A stretch of 64,000 nt of DNA from Bolinopsis microptera (taxonomy: Eukaryota > Ctenophora > Tentaculata > Lobata > Bolinopsidae): the NCBI RefSeq assembly GCF_026151205.1, contig NC_087074.1, positions 1,612,001 through 1,676,000 of the forward strand, read 5' to 3'. The notes under the pieces were generated by a model. The model ran no database searches. It saw only the letters and a program-made list of their open reading frames with translations, and was not told the origin of the DNA. Below are positions 45,701-55,664 of the stretch, piece by piece (the first letter of the stretch is position 1; every line of letters starts with the position of its first letter). The position numbers and the translations under genes are program-made.

Positions 45701-46618
45701 AGCCGAGCTTGAGAGCTTGAGAGATGAGTATGTACCTACCTTGTCAGATGAAATTGGTGTCTGGGGTCGCAGTGTAGACTGCTAGTTCTAGAGTTTCTGT
45801 AAGGAGATTGTGATAAACCACGTGGTGCCCATATAAGGGTATACTCAACACTCGTGTTACCTGCGGACAATAATTGTCACGGTATATCTACTGTACATAG
45901 CTGTGTTGGGAAGTTAATCATGCCTTGCAAACAAAAGGCTGGTTGAAAATACTGATTTGATGGTTCTAAGCCCTGCCCGAACCTGACCAATGGGCAGGTC
46001 GTAGTTGAAAGTTACCTTGTGATGCCCATATAAGGGTATACTAAACACGTGATGCCCATATAAGGGTATACTCAACACGATACTATAGAGTTGTAAGTTA
46101 CTGAGAGACCTGCACTGAATACAATACTGGAAGGCTATGTAATGGGCTCCATTATCTTATTGATATTGTAATTGCAGCTCAGCAAGGGAGGGATTACCTA
46201 ATATGGTCTGGAACATTACCTAATAATAATATGGTCTGGAACATTACCTAATATGGTCTGGAACTGATCGTGTTGCTCAAGTACCTTAAGTTTGTGTGTT
46301 TCATTACTCGATAAGTGATAATGACTGTTGACCACAAACATTGTTCACCTCGGAGCTGATAGATTTGAAAATTATCCTTCTATAAGTACCTGCAATTTTA
46401 TTTGTTAATTCGACTTAACCATTAACTAATTAATTGAATCTCCAATTAACTAATTAACTAATTAACTAAATCTCTAATTAACTAATTAACCCATTATCGC
46501 AGAGTCGGGCGTGGATAGTCTGCAGTATCTGATCCACCACAAGCTGACACGAACTCACGTGCTCCAGCTTTACCAGCTTCTCATCTCCGGGGATCAGGGA
46601 CCTCCCGAGCTTATTCCG
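36559..46618 (+). CDS. Host gene, 14 exons, helical HEAT/ARM-like protein
   Basis: Fourteen exons with consensus GT-AG borders and matching codon phases are visible between 36,559 and 46,618 (listed separately), giving about 480 codons. The gene is open at both ends: the true first exon may lie upstream, and coding continues beyond 46,618, where an array of repeats begins. Exon sequence is GC-balanced and regular in codon use, unlike the AT-rich introns. The protein is leucine-rich and amphipathic throughout with no transmembrane or signal segment, like HEAT/ARM-type helical repeat proteins. Exons at 39,016 and 43,535 start alike (VMCEKEDD and VLRDSNET, each followed by TLIT-L). I cannot name the family; large scaffold proteins are candidates only by style. 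Introns are loaded with tandem repeats. Confidence 0.75.
36839..36995 (+). CDS. Host gene exon B
   Basis: Acceptor TTGTTACAG and donor GTAGGA. Encodes LASVQSVLMEHFITDIMGLC and LEEYLLSQHGTLLIETLSLL. Phase joins exactly with exons A and C. Confidence 0.8.
37121..37217 (+). CDS. Host gene exon C
   Basis: Acceptor TTACTTTCAG and donor GTAGGA. Encodes HISELAPLVLSLIDFIMNW. Ends in phase 1, matching exon D. Confidence 0.8.
37497..37789 (+). CDS. Host gene exon D (acidic linker plus helix)
   Basis: The longest exon. A Lys/Glu/Asp-rich, probably disordered stretch (VEEKESKSNDTEKDPKIDPE) is followed by LYLSLSHLLNLANNLGCVQR. Acceptor TTAACCCCAG and donor GTTTTT. A Ser/Asn-rich phase-0 stretch after an AG at 37,981 (NTSGLNNNSSSLDW) could be an extra exon but lacks a clear donor. 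Confidence 0.8.
38283..38430 (+). CDS. Host gene exon E
   Basis: Encodes FARNIINPINNISKDVLLLA and QFMDQMIALADTCSDANIKS. Donor GTAAGG is good. The acceptor before TTTGGAAG is poor in pyrimidines, so the exact start is uncertain. Confidence 0.7.
38684..38814 (+). CDS. Host gene exon F
   Basis: Acceptor TCTGTTTTCAG and donor GTGGCT. Encodes LLILLEKSLNLPGNDITGF and STFFAQFFLLGFKQCANTLC. Phase agrees with both neighbours. Confidence 0.8.
39016..39113 (+). CDS. Host gene exon G
   Basis: Acceptor TCTATTTCAG and donor GTAAGA. Encodes EKEDDLLKASSETLITHLAS. Similar in pattern to exon L. Ends in phase 2. Confidence 0.8.
39161..39240. promoter_or_regulatory. CArG box plus E-box repeat (two copies)
   Basis: The word CCTTATATGG, a perfect CArG box, is followed by GCATCACGTG, which contains the E-box CACGTG, at 39,167-39,186 and again at 39,221-39,240. 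The second copy is preceded by CACGTGATGC, so 39,211-39,240 is a 30-base palindrome with one mismatched pair at the centre. Other copies lie at 43,670-43,729, 45,816-45,850 and 46,019-46,078. Regulatory use is inferred only from the motifs. Confidence 0.6.
39376..39419 (+). repeat. C-rich tandem repeat at an acceptor
   Basis: Four to five CTCACCCC units follow a C9 run and end in the CACAG acceptor of exon H. The repeat supplies the polypyrimidine tract. Confidence 0.85.
39420..39540 (+). CDS. Host gene exon H
   Basis: The acceptor CCCCACAG sits at the end of a C-rich tandem repeat. Donor GTATGT. Encodes SGLTEYIEQNRIIGDSVDS and ALFFTFALSNSVFLQ. Confidence 0.8.
39901..39960 (+). CDS. Host gene exon I
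   Basis: A 60-base exon with acceptor TGTTTTTTTCAG, encoding ECVLDSCLEHGVVCNVSLKQ. Its last 19 bases plus the donor are duplicated at 40,025-40,043, inside the following tandem repeat. Confidence 0.75.
39961..40160 (+). repeat. GGTAACCCT tandem repeat starting at a donor
   Basis: Units of 9 bases (GGTAACCCT and GGTAACTAT) begin at the donor of exon I. Embedded at 40,025-40,053 is a second copy of the exon end and donor, identical over 29 bases to 39,942-39,970. Confidence 0.9.
40450..40527 (+). CDS. Host gene exon J
   Basis: Acceptor TTTCTCTTCAG. Encodes TFTLLLWNYKQRPEHVQCKV and LSGLEK. The donor GTTTGT is immediately followed by the 30-bp minisatellite. Confidence 0.75.
40528..42410 (+). 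repeat. 30-bp minisatellite, about 63 units
   Basis: Near-perfect 30-base units built from GTGTTGGACACGTGCCAATA and a variable TTTAACA or TTTAGTA segment. About one third are the second type. A few units have GTGTCAATAC. The array starts at the donor of exon J. It has no stop in most frames on either strand, which creates long artefactual open frames. Each unit carries CACGTG, and the first type carries CTTTAACAG, like this gene's acceptors. Confidence 0.97.
42744..42820 (+). repeat. Three near-copies of an acceptor junction
   Basis: TTTAACAG/GCAGTACTCACT, ATTACAG/GTATTACTGACAG and TTTTAACAG/GTAGTACTGACTG follow each other within 77 bases. The last is taken as the acceptor of exon K because it leaves the frame open. 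Confidence 0.7.
42807..42998 (+). CDS. Host gene exon K
   Basis: Encodes VVLTADKYEFLFPTSPSSSP, DFKERFMNFSNDLFEKRKKQ and ISDHWSCLSDYCQ. The acceptor (CCTTTTAACAG) is the third of three near-copies of an acceptor plus exon-start word. The donor CAG/GTTAGC opens straight into a 9-bp tandem repeat. Confidence 0.75.
42999..43425 (+). repeat. 9-bp tandem repeat starting at a donor
   Basis: About 45 units of GTTAGCTTA with variants (GTTAGTTTA, GTTAACTTA). The first unit is the donor of exon K itself. Confidence 0.95.
43535..43654 (+). CDS. Host gene exon L
   Basis: Acceptor AACCTGGTCAG and donor GTATGT. Encodes VLRDSNETLITTLGEHLSSL and QQLRTKLLKYLFLKE, a clear amphipathic helix pair. Confidence 0.8.
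43670..43729 (+). promoter_or_regulatory. CArG box plus E-box repeat (tandem pair)
   Basis: Two direct copies of the 30-base unit containing CCTTATATGG and CACGTG, as at 39,161. Confidence 0.6.
43989..44161. mobile_element. Pogo/Tigger-like MITE
   Basis: A 173-base element with perfect 23-base terminal inverted repeats starting CAGTAAAACCCCGATTTACC, flanked by TA on both sides (43,987-43,988 and 44,162-44,163). Further GCGGTAAATCGGG words lie just inside both ends. The CAGT start and TA target fit pogo-type Tc1/mariner elements. It has no coding capacity. Confidence 0.88.
44283..44364 (+). CDS. Host gene exon M
   Basis: Acceptor AAATCTTGCAG and donor GTTAGT. Encodes MRDIGNYFALHYTKNSSLSR and QQHMSNI. 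Ends in phase 1. Confidence 0.75.
44459..44600 (+). repeat. GACGTCACACTCTCCCTCACGT repeat before an acceptor
   Basis: Three direct units of about 22 bases with GACGTCACACTCTCCC, then two copies of CGTCACTATTTTAACAG. The second is the acceptor of exon N. Each unit carries TGACGTCA-like and CACGTG words. Confidence 0.85.
44602..44721 (+). CDS. Host gene exon N
   Basis: Acceptor ATTTTAACAG and donor GTAAGT. Encodes MILYRDLCTPELIVTTIMPS and LLHLLDDADRKLLFHS. The acceptor word is duplicated about 40 bases upstream. Confidence 0.8.
44936..45296 (+). repeat. Tandem repeat of GTCTCAGTG/GTCTCTGTA
   Basis: Roughly forty 9-base units alternate between GTCTCAGTG and GTCTCTGTA. The Val-Ser open frame across it is an artefact. 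Confidence 0.95.
45566..45618 (+). repeat. Short direct duplications in the same intron
   Basis: GTAGCRCGTGCAAATAGTGA is present twice in tandem. Further down the same intron a 22-base ACCTAATATGGTCTGGAAC-type word is repeated three times (46,195-46,265), and TAATTAAC words are repeated at 46,425-46,490, just before the acceptor of exon O. Confidence 0.75.
45816..46078 (-). promoter_or_regulatory. CArG box plus E-box repeats, reverse orientation
   Basis: Three inverted copies of the 30-base unit (one at 45,816-45,850, with CACGTG shifted to CCACGTGG, and two at 46,019-46,078), each with CCATATAAGG. Confidence 0.6.
46503..46618 (+). CDS. Host gene exon O (last visible)
   Basis: Acceptor ATTATCGCAG and donor GTTAGT. 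Encodes GVDSLQYLIHHKLTRTHVLQ and LYQLLISGDQGPPELIP. Phase matches exon N. The next exon must lie beyond the repeat array that begins about 20 bases into the intron. Confidence 0.8.
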
Positions 46619-46915
46619 GTTAGTTCCCTTAGAGGTTACTCTTATCTTGTATATAATATGGGTCATATAATAAAGTAGCTGCTTCGATTTCCCGATTAAT
46701 TTAGTGAAAAGTTGTTTATTATTCATGTTACGTAATTTTAAAATTTTTTGGATCGAAAATAATTTTATAATTTTTGAATATTTGTTTAATAACTTGATTT
46801 AACTAATAATTAATTATCAAATCAATGGTGTACAGATAAAATGTTGTCTCTTTCCTGTTTTGAAACAATCAGTTTATTCTAGAACTTTCTAAGACATCAG
46901 AAGTCGTTTTTATTG

Positions 46916-47320
46916 GCACTTTCCGTCGCGGAGTAAGAGTCCGCGGCGTGTGCCGCCGGACTCCGACGCGGAATAAGGCGGATGCTCCGCTAAAATGTAT
47001 TTACACTGGAACCTGAGTACATTTTTGGCGGTCTTCCGAGCGGAGCGAAGCGGGACTCCGAGCGGAATCCGAGGGACTTTAAAGGTCCGCGCGGACTCCG
47101 AGCGGCCCGCGGCGGCTCGGCAGAGTGTCCGCCGCAGAGTAAGCACCTAGGCGGAATCGGTTCCGTGAGGACTCCGGCGGAGTGCTTTGGCGGGGACTCC
47201 GCCGGAACTTCAGCAGACTTGAACGCCGGATGTCCGCTGCTCGGCGGAATCCGCTCGGAGGTCCGCGGACTCCAACAGAGTCCACTGACTTCCGACCTCC
47301 GACTTCCGACCCTCAGAGCA
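46916..47320. repeat. GC-rich terminus, array copy 1
   Basis: Degraded copy of the outer arm of the giant palindrome, from GGCACTTTCCGTCGCGGAGT to the CACGTGACATACAAC word. It retains the AAAATGTATTTACA loop region. Confidence 0.85.
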
Positions 47321-47504
47321 TAAATTAGTCACGTGACATACAACATGGCATTTTGCAATATTGTGGTCAGAGATGAAAAGGTGTAGTGATAAACCTTAAC
47401 CATTACCCTCACAATGTCAATAGGTACAACACTTAGTCTAACTTTGACCCTTATTGGCATAAAACGTTGACCCTAACACACCTCCACCAAAACGTCGCAG
47501 CGAT

Positions 47505-48900
47505 AATACTAGCATCTGATATTCTCAGGCTTTACTGTTTCTTCCAGTAGCAAGGATTATTATATGAAATCATTATGGCTTCAGAAAAAATCATTCGACA
47601 AGCCATGCACTTAATTCTCTGTCGGACTAAATTGAAAAAACACTAAGAGATAAAAATCTGTAATAGGCATCTTCATTGATTTAAGTAAAGCTTTTGATAC
47701 AATTGTCATGTAAACTGCTTAAAAAACTGAAATGATTATGGAATTCGAGGGATCTGCAAATAAATTAATAGCAGTTACCTCTTAATAGGCAGCAATAGTT
47801 TCAGTACTTGGAGAAGAATCCGAAAAAATGTCTGTAATATTTGGTGTGCCTCAGGGGGACAGTATTAGGTTCCTTTGCTTTTCATTATCTAATCAATGAT
47901 ATATATAGAGTATCAAGACTAGGTAAGTTTTTACTTTTTGCGATGACTCCAAACAATTGTTGTAGATAATGTTTAAAAACTCTTTACTGCAAACGCTTAA
48001 AAAATTCTCTAAACTTGTTCATCATATATGAAGAGTTAACTTGCCTGCATATCAACACAAGAAATGTTGTTTTATCCACTTTAAGCCGAACTGTAGAAAT
48101 GAACCAGATTCAAACACTAATGAATTAGATACGGACACTGAATAATATATAATTAACAAAGGTAGAGGAAACTAAGTGTCTTGGACGTCATTATTGACCA
48201 AAAACTGAACTGGGTTGCTTGTGGGTTCACTTGAGAGCGTTAAATCGTAAATTGAAAGTGACATTGGTCAGACTATGTGGAATCAGACGCTGTGTACTAA
48301 AACACTCTATAAGGGACTGTACCACACCCTTTTGAATCACACCTATGTTATGGAATTTCTGTTTCTGTTTGGAGGAGGTGTTATCACAATAATAAACTAG
48401 ATGCCATAGTTAAACACAAAAGAAATGGCATAGAATTCTCTTTGGTGATAATGTGCAGTACTTCAATATGTTCAAAAAAATGTGCCAGAGTAAGGCCTAT
48501 CACTAGGGATAAGACCGGTAAAGTTATCAGCAGATGTTAGCGCAAAGATTTCTTTGAACTAGAACACAGTAAACCAATCTGTAACGTGTATATACTTCCT
48601 GTCTGTCCACAATCTTTCATAAGTTGCACACTGTTTACTGGAACTGTTTTAAATTTAATAAGTTCCAATCACCAGTCTCAATGTTTCTTTTTCAACAGGT
48701 CACCAATACGAGTCAACTACCTCATCCCACCACTCCGTCATCACTAATCATCTACATATCAACAGCTATTTGGATTCACTGCGTACGTCTACGAGTGAAA
48801 TAGGACTTCTCCACTCTATAAGTATATTCAAAGAATAATCTGAAGAAAGCTTTGTTTGAGAACACAATCTAAATATGACAGTCAACTATGGTGCTCGTTA
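47505..48900 (+). pseudogene. LINE RT fragment, array copy 1
   Basis: Across frame changes one reads QYGF-KNHS, GIFIDLSKAFDT, SVLGEESEKMSVIFGVPQG and LLFIIY-IND, then a post-RT region. All are close to the LINE at 28.5-31.9 kb. The endonuclease is missing. Frame breaks are mostly single-base indels and may be sequencing errors. Confidence 0.8.
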
Positions 48901-48959
48901 CAACTTTGGGCAAATGAATTATCATTGGAAAATAGGTTAATTAACTAACTTTATCTATG

Positions 48960-50282
48960 AGTAAAACCACGGTGTTATTGCAAAGAACCATGGACAAGGG
49001 ATCATGACCTATATATTAATCTAGAGCGAAACAAAACGAATATCATTCAACAAATTTTAAAAGCCTGCGCTCAGGATCCTGTTGTTTTCCTACTCTGCCT
49101 ATCCCAAAAACCCTCTCCTTCCCTTCCTTCAGGTTTAGTCTTCCCTCAAGTTTTAAATTAGTATAGCTGATAATATTTTCTTCGAATTAGTTCTGGGCAT
49201 TATACATTATTTGGTATCGTATGTATGTGTGTTAGTAGTTTGCTATCTAGGTATGTGCTGTATATTTGAAGGAATTTTGAGGCATCTCCGACGTCATCGT
49301 CCCATGGGTTGAGTTGTAAGCTGAGTATATGTTCAAACTCGCCTTACTTCGTATGGTGAAACATCGACAGGTTTGCCTTGACACTTTCGGTCGAATGTGT
49401 TTGACCCGGGTTTCAAGAAAAATTTGATCCACCATGAACATTACTTTGACACGTGAAAGTATCAAACGACTGTAATGATTCATTAAATTTTTTAGTATAT
49501 TTTAGCTAGTTTATAGTAGAGACACAAGATCACAGAATAGAAAAGAGCACAATTGGCTTTGTTCTGCGACCGTGTTTCCTCAGGTGGCGACAGGTTTTTG
49601 TTGTTTTTGTAGTGTGCTGGGGAAAAACACGCTTTAAATATCTAATGAATTAAATAAGTTAATTGACATTAGTGCCTCAGTTTGTGGTAAAAAACAAATT
49701 TATGGTCAAAAGCTATATATCGTAGATGGGCATGATTTACACCACACACTAAGCATCTGGATGGATAATTAGCACACAAGGATAAACTGACCTTTAAAAA
49801 TGACAACCACTATACCACTTAATCATAGCTCCAAAATAAATTATAGATATACATATGTAACATCTGGCCATGATTTATCACATGTGGTCACCCTGGGGTT
49901 CGGTAAAGCCCTTTCTGCAACTGGGTCCTTTTACCAGCCATCAATAAATAAGTCCATGCACCAGTACTGTCATAAACTGTAACATAATATTTAAAAATAA
50001 GATTATCTTTTGCTAGAATTTAACCATTTTACGCCATAGTGCAATCTTCTCATTTTAAATTTAAAAATAACATTTACCCTACTATGATGTTGGTGGCATT
50101 TCATAATTAACTAAAATTCAACTGTTGAAACGTCATTAGATTTTTAGGTCACAAACAATATTATAGTTTAAGCATCCTTTTAGCATTGTGTTTCCATTAT
50201 TAGAATTTATGATATGTATTGATTGAATATTTGGTAATAATTTTAACTTCTGTTCTTACTTACCTTTTGTTTTATTAATTCG
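48960..50282. other. AT-rich spacer of the array unit
   Basis: No gene. It recurs in units 2 and 3 at about 54,300-55,660 and 59,640-61,010 with words such as TTTGGTATCGTATGTATG and ATCTGGATGGATAA. It is probably the LINE's 3' untranslated region plus older repeat. Confidence 0.5.
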
Positions 50283-51365
50283 ATGTTGTTCAATGAGTTC
50301 GCCACAAAATGTTTCAAAGTATGAGGAGGGTAAAGGACACAATGCTAGTAGTTGCTTCTTTGTGCCCGTGGACTCAATGAACCCATTTTGCGGAGTTTCT
50401 CCAGACATCCCGGCTTTTATCTGGCCCGTGCGTGTTTTTTTACTTGGTTACTGCACAAGCCAGGACAACATTTGTTTTTGTGTTAGCCGTGCTAAGGTTG
50501 CAGAGTGATTATAAACACTAAACAATTATACCACTTACAAATTTGCTAATACAATATCATGCAGAAGTCCGATTTGCTGCAAACGTCGAAACCACAGTTC
50601 AGCCGCCAGTAAGTTTAAGTGAACACGAAACACGAGGTTTACGGTGTCATTTTGTAAACTCACTTTATGGATGGTAGATTCCAGTAATTGTTGAAAGTAA
50701 ATTACAGTCACTGCCACCTATAGCGTTTATGTCACGGGTCTGATTAACGGCCAAGAATAATACGTTACGTGCGCGATAAGAAAACCGCGCAAAATGTTGA
50801 GGTAGGGATTAGCTGCGCGCGCTTTTAACATATTATTACGTTATGCGCCGTACGGGAAAACGGCAATATTTAGTAATTAAGTATTTGTTTACATAAATTT
50901 CCACGTTTTTATCAATAATCTCAAGCATGGTCCAAAAACTGTTAAAGTTGTCATCTATGCAAACCTCCATTATCGAAACTGCTTTGGGCATCTAGAAGAG
51001 ATCGGTTTAGACTGATTTGATGAGTTACAGGATGTGTTCACAATGTCAGGTTCTTTTTTCTGTGGTTCTGGGGAGTCCTTGAATTGAATTGATTCCAAAG
51101 CCAAGAAGCATTTAATAAATAAAGGTTATGGGCTTGGCTTTGGTGGTATAGACGGTAATCCCTAAGTTCAGACATGTTAAGTAAAGAGTAGAGAGTATGG
51201 GTACCCATTTATTTCACTATTTTAAAAAGTTCAGTTATAGTACGAAGTTTTGTAAAGATTATGGAACCAGTAAGGAGTTTTGGCATGTTAAATAATGGTT
51301 TGGTTGATTCCTTGGTATAGACATTCTGCTCCTAGTTTTTGGTCTTACATAAGGGTCTAAAAAAG
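50283..51365 (-). repeat. R1 copy with LINE C-terminus, array copy 1
   Basis: Indel-ridden copy of 1,700-2,785, including the minus-strand LINE C-terminal coding piece at about 50,925-51,355. Confidence 0.8.
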
Positions 51366-51404
51366 TTTTATTATGAAATACGATTTAGACTCACCCTAAT
51401 ATTG

Positions 51405-52010
51405 GAGGCACGTAAACACGATACTGCTGTGCCACGCTTTCACTGGATCAGACACCACAGGTTGGATCCACGGAATTGGTAAGGATCGGCTTTTCAGAAC
51501 GATCGATTCTATCGATGGAAAAGTGTAATAATAGATGCTTTTTATTCGGCAAATTCTACACCAGCAACCATTAAAGCATGTCGGAGAAACTTTTGATGCT
51601 GACAGTTGATTTCATCACAATCGAGATGACTAGATGAAGATAGACTTTCAGTTCTTGAACAGAAGTCGCAATCTTCAACAGCAGACATCAAGTGGGAACA
51701 GCTCACGCATCATCTGGGGACAGCTGAACAAAACATTATAATCTTGTTTACCATCAAGCTGCAGGGTAAGATAATATAACCTAGATCCGATCAAGCTGAG
51801 GATTGAAAGAAGATTAACTGGGGCGCATGTACAGTGACCACTCTTATGAATCACAGCTCGAAAAAGTCATTTAAAACATCAGTTGCAACTGTTTAATGTC
51901 AGGTTGTGGACAATGCTTGTTCATGCAGAACAAGCAGGAATACATTGTGGATCAAACATGATTAAATGTCAGGTAAGTTGCACAATGTGCAGCTGAGGAC
52001 TTCATAGTAA
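51405..52010 (+). pseudogene. Relic of HAFTGxDTT / Cys-rich protein, copy 1
   Basis: Across frame shifts the three array copies share HAFTGSDTT, SIDESVNRCFLF, KACRRTFDAAVDFIT, WEQLPPTFG and a tail with GCGNACSCRKGGIHCGST, then CxxC-type cysteines. This combination (HAFTGCDT motif, LPPT motif, Cys-rich end) recalls a transposon-associated protein type found in many invertebrates. The function is unknown to me. This is the C-terminal part only. Confidence 0.55.
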
Positions 52011-52292
52011 GACTCTTATCTCTGTTTATAATATGGGTCCATATATAAAGTACTGCTTCGATTTACCGATTAATTTAGTGAAAAGTTGATTTATTATTCA
52101 GGCATACGTAATTTTTAAAATATTTTGACTCGTAAAATAATTTTATAGTTTGAATATTTGTTTAATATTGATTATCATATTAATGAAGTATATAATCAAA
52201 TGGTTGTCAGTTAATTAGTATGTTCTCTTTCCTTGTTTGAACACATCAGTTTAATCTAGAACTTCTAAGACATCAGAAGTCGTTTTTAATTG

Positions 52293-52715
52293 GCAATATC
52301 CGTCGGCGGTGTAGAGTCCGCGGCGGCCAGCCGCAGGAATCCGAGCGGACTCCGGCGGTGCTCCGCCTAAAATGTATTTTATACCCCCACTGGACTCGAG
52401 GTACATTTTGGAGGACATCCGAGCGGAGCCGTGACGGGACTCCGAGCGGACTCCGAGCGGTACTTTAAAGTCCGCAGACGGACTCCGAGCGGCTCCGCGG
52501 CGGATCGGCAGAGAGTGTCCGTCCGCAGAGTAAGCCACTAGGCGGACTCGGTTCCCCCCCACTGCGGACTCCGGCGGAGTGTCTGGCGGACTCGCCAGGA
52601 CATCTCCGCCAGATTTGAATCCGCCGGAAGTCGCCAGCTCGGCGGACTCGCTCGGAGTCCGCCGGACTCCAACAGAGTCCACTGATTCCGTACTTCCGAC
52701 TTCCGACCCTAGGCA
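52293..52715. repeat. GC-rich terminus, array copy 2
   Basis: As copy 1, with homopolymer C insertions at about 52,386 and 52,556 that look like sequencing artefacts. Confidence 0.85.
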
Positions 52716-52914
52716 TAATTTGTCACGTGACATACAAAAATAGCATTTTGCAATATTGTGGTCAGATGAAAAGGTCGCTAGTGATAAAAACCTTAACTTA
52801 CCCTCAACTATGTCAATGTGTTACAAAACTCTGCTCCTAACTTTGGACCCTTTAATGTATTAAACGTTGACCCTAACCTCACAAACCGCTCCGCAGCTGA
52901 ATATATCAATGTCA

Positions 52915-54260
52915 TTGATATTCTCCAGGCTTTACAGTTTCTCAGTATGCAAGGATTTTTATATGAAAATCAATATGGCTTCAGAAAAAATCAATTAGGA
53001 ACAAGCCATGCACTTAACTTCTTGGCGACTAATGAAAATCACTAAGAGATAAAAATCATGTGTACTAGGCTCTTCATTGATTTAAAGTAAAGCTTTTGTA
53101 CATCTGTCATAGATAAATGCTTAAAAAAACTGAATGAATTATGGACATTCGAGGGATTAAAATTAAATTAATAGCCAGTTGAACTCTCCTAATAGGCAGC
53201 AATTGTTTCAGTAATTGGAGAAGAATCCGAATAACTGTCTGTAATACTGGTGGTGCCTCAGGGGGTCAGTAATAGGTCCTTGCTTTTCATTTTCTACATA
53301 ATGAAATATATAGAGTATCAGACCTACGGAAGTTTATACTTTTGCCCGATGACACCTACATATATGTGTAGATAAAATGTATAAAAACACTTTACTGCAA
53401 AGCTAACAACAATTCTTAAACTTGTTCATCAATTATATGAAGAGTAACTTGCTGCATATCAACACAAAGAAATGTTGTTATATCCACTTTGATAGCCGAA
53501 CTGTAGAAATGAACAGATTCAAAAACTAATGAATTAGAACTGACATGATTATATAATAATAAAAGGTAGCAGGAAAAACTAAAGTTTCTTGGAGTCCATT
53601 ATTGACCAAAGAAAACTGACTTGGATGCTCACTTGAGAGCGTCTAAATCGTAATTGAAATGTGAGTTTGTTGACTATAGTGAAATCAGACGCTGTGTACA
53701 TAAAAACTTATAAGGCCCTGTTCCTCACCGTTTTGAATCACACCTATGCTTATGGAATATCTGTTTGGGAGGTGTATCATATAATAAAACTAGAAGCAAT
53801 ATTAATAAACCAAAAGGTAATGCATAAGAATTCTCTTTGGTATAACTGATCGTACTTCAAATAAGTTACAAAAACTTGTGCCAGTGTAAGCCTACTCACT
53901 AGGGATAAGACCGGTAAGTTATCAAGCAGATGTTAGGCAAAGATTTCTTGAACTAGAAACAGTAATCCAACTGTCAAGAGTTAACGTCCTGACTGTCCAC
54001 AATCTTCATAAGTTGCACTGTTACTGGGAAAATGTTTAAAATTAATAAGTTCAATCACCAGTCTCAATGTTTCTCTTTATTCAAAGGTCACATAGACGAG
54101 GGACAATCCTCATCACCAACACTCCGTCCTCACTATTCTTCTACCAATAAACCAGTTATTTGGAATCACTGCGTAGTCACGGGGAAATAGACTTCTCCAC
54201 TCCTATCTGTATATTTCAAGAATAATTTAAGAGAGCTTTGTTGAAACTACAATCTAAATA
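52915..54260 (+). pseudogene. LINE RT fragment, array copy 2
   Basis: Readable segments include FLYENQYGFRKNQ, LFIDL-KAF and the post-RT NHTYAYGISVWE near 53,735. Frames break every 20-60 codons. Confidence 0.8.
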
Positions 54261-55664
54261 TGACAGACAAAACTTGGATGCAGTTAAATCTTGATGCAAA
54301 TGAATTATCATTGAAATAGGTTATTTAACAAACTTAATTCATATGAGTAAACCACGGTGTTATTGCAAAGGAAACCATGACAGGTATCAGGACCTATATT
54401 TTTATCTATGAGACCGAGACAAAACGAATTTCATTACAAACAAATTTTAAAATCATGTGGCAAAGGATCCTGTTGTTTTCCTACTCTGCCTATCCCAAAC
54501 CCCTCTCCTTCCCATTTCTTCAGTTTATTCTTCAATTTTTTAAATTAGATAGCTGATATATTTTCTTCGAATTAGTTATGGCATATAATTATTTGGTATC
54601 GTATGTATGTGTGTTTAGTGTTTGCTAACTAGGGTATTGTGCACTGTTTATTTTGAAGAATTTTGAGGCTCACGACCGTCTCGTAATGGGTGAGTTGTAA
54701 GCTGAGTATATGTTCAAATCGCCTTATTCGGATGGTGAAACATTCGACAGGTTTGACCTGACCTTTCGGACGTGTGTTGGCCAAAGGGATCAAAAAAATT
54801 TGATCACTTGAACATTACTTTGACACGTGAAACTATCAAAAGACTGTATGTTTCCATTATATTTTTCTTAGTATATTTAGCTAGTTTATAGTAGAATACA
54901 CAAGAATACAGATAGAAGAGCTACAATTGGGCTCTTTGTTCTGCGTCCGTGTTTCTCGGTGGGCCGGACAGGTTTTTGTTGGGTAGTAGTGATGGGGAAA
55001 ACAAGCTTTAAATTTCAATGAATGTAATATTGTTAATTGAACATTTGTTGCAACCAAGGGTGTTTATGTGGTAAAAACAAATTTATGGTCAAACATTATA
55101 TATCGTAGAAGGGCATGTTTACCCACATGACACTAAGCATCTGGATGGATAATTTGCACCCAGTTAAAACTGACCTTTTAACTGTAACACAGCATTTACC
55201 CACGTAATCATAGCTCCAAAATAATAAATTGCTCTACATAGGAAAATTCGGACTGATTTACAAATTGTGGTCCCTGGAGGTTCGGTAAAGCATTACAGGA
55301 AACTGGGTCCTTTTTTTTTTCTACCAGCCCACAATAAAACTAGTCATGCCATGTACTGTCATACAACTGTACCAACTATTTAAAATAAGATTTCTTTTGC
55401 TTAGAATTTTTACATTTTATAGCCATTGAGCAATTACTCAATATTTAAAATTTAAAATTAAACATTTTACACTTTCTTTGATGGGTGCATTTCATACTTA
55501 ACTAAATTCAACTTTGAAAGTCAATAGATTATTAGGCACAACAAATATTCTATTGTTTATGACTCCATTTTGAATTGTGTACTTATTAGATTTTATGTTA
55601 TGTATTGATTGAATATTTGGTAATTACAAATGTTTACTTTTGTTTTATTTTCTTTTGTTTTTTT

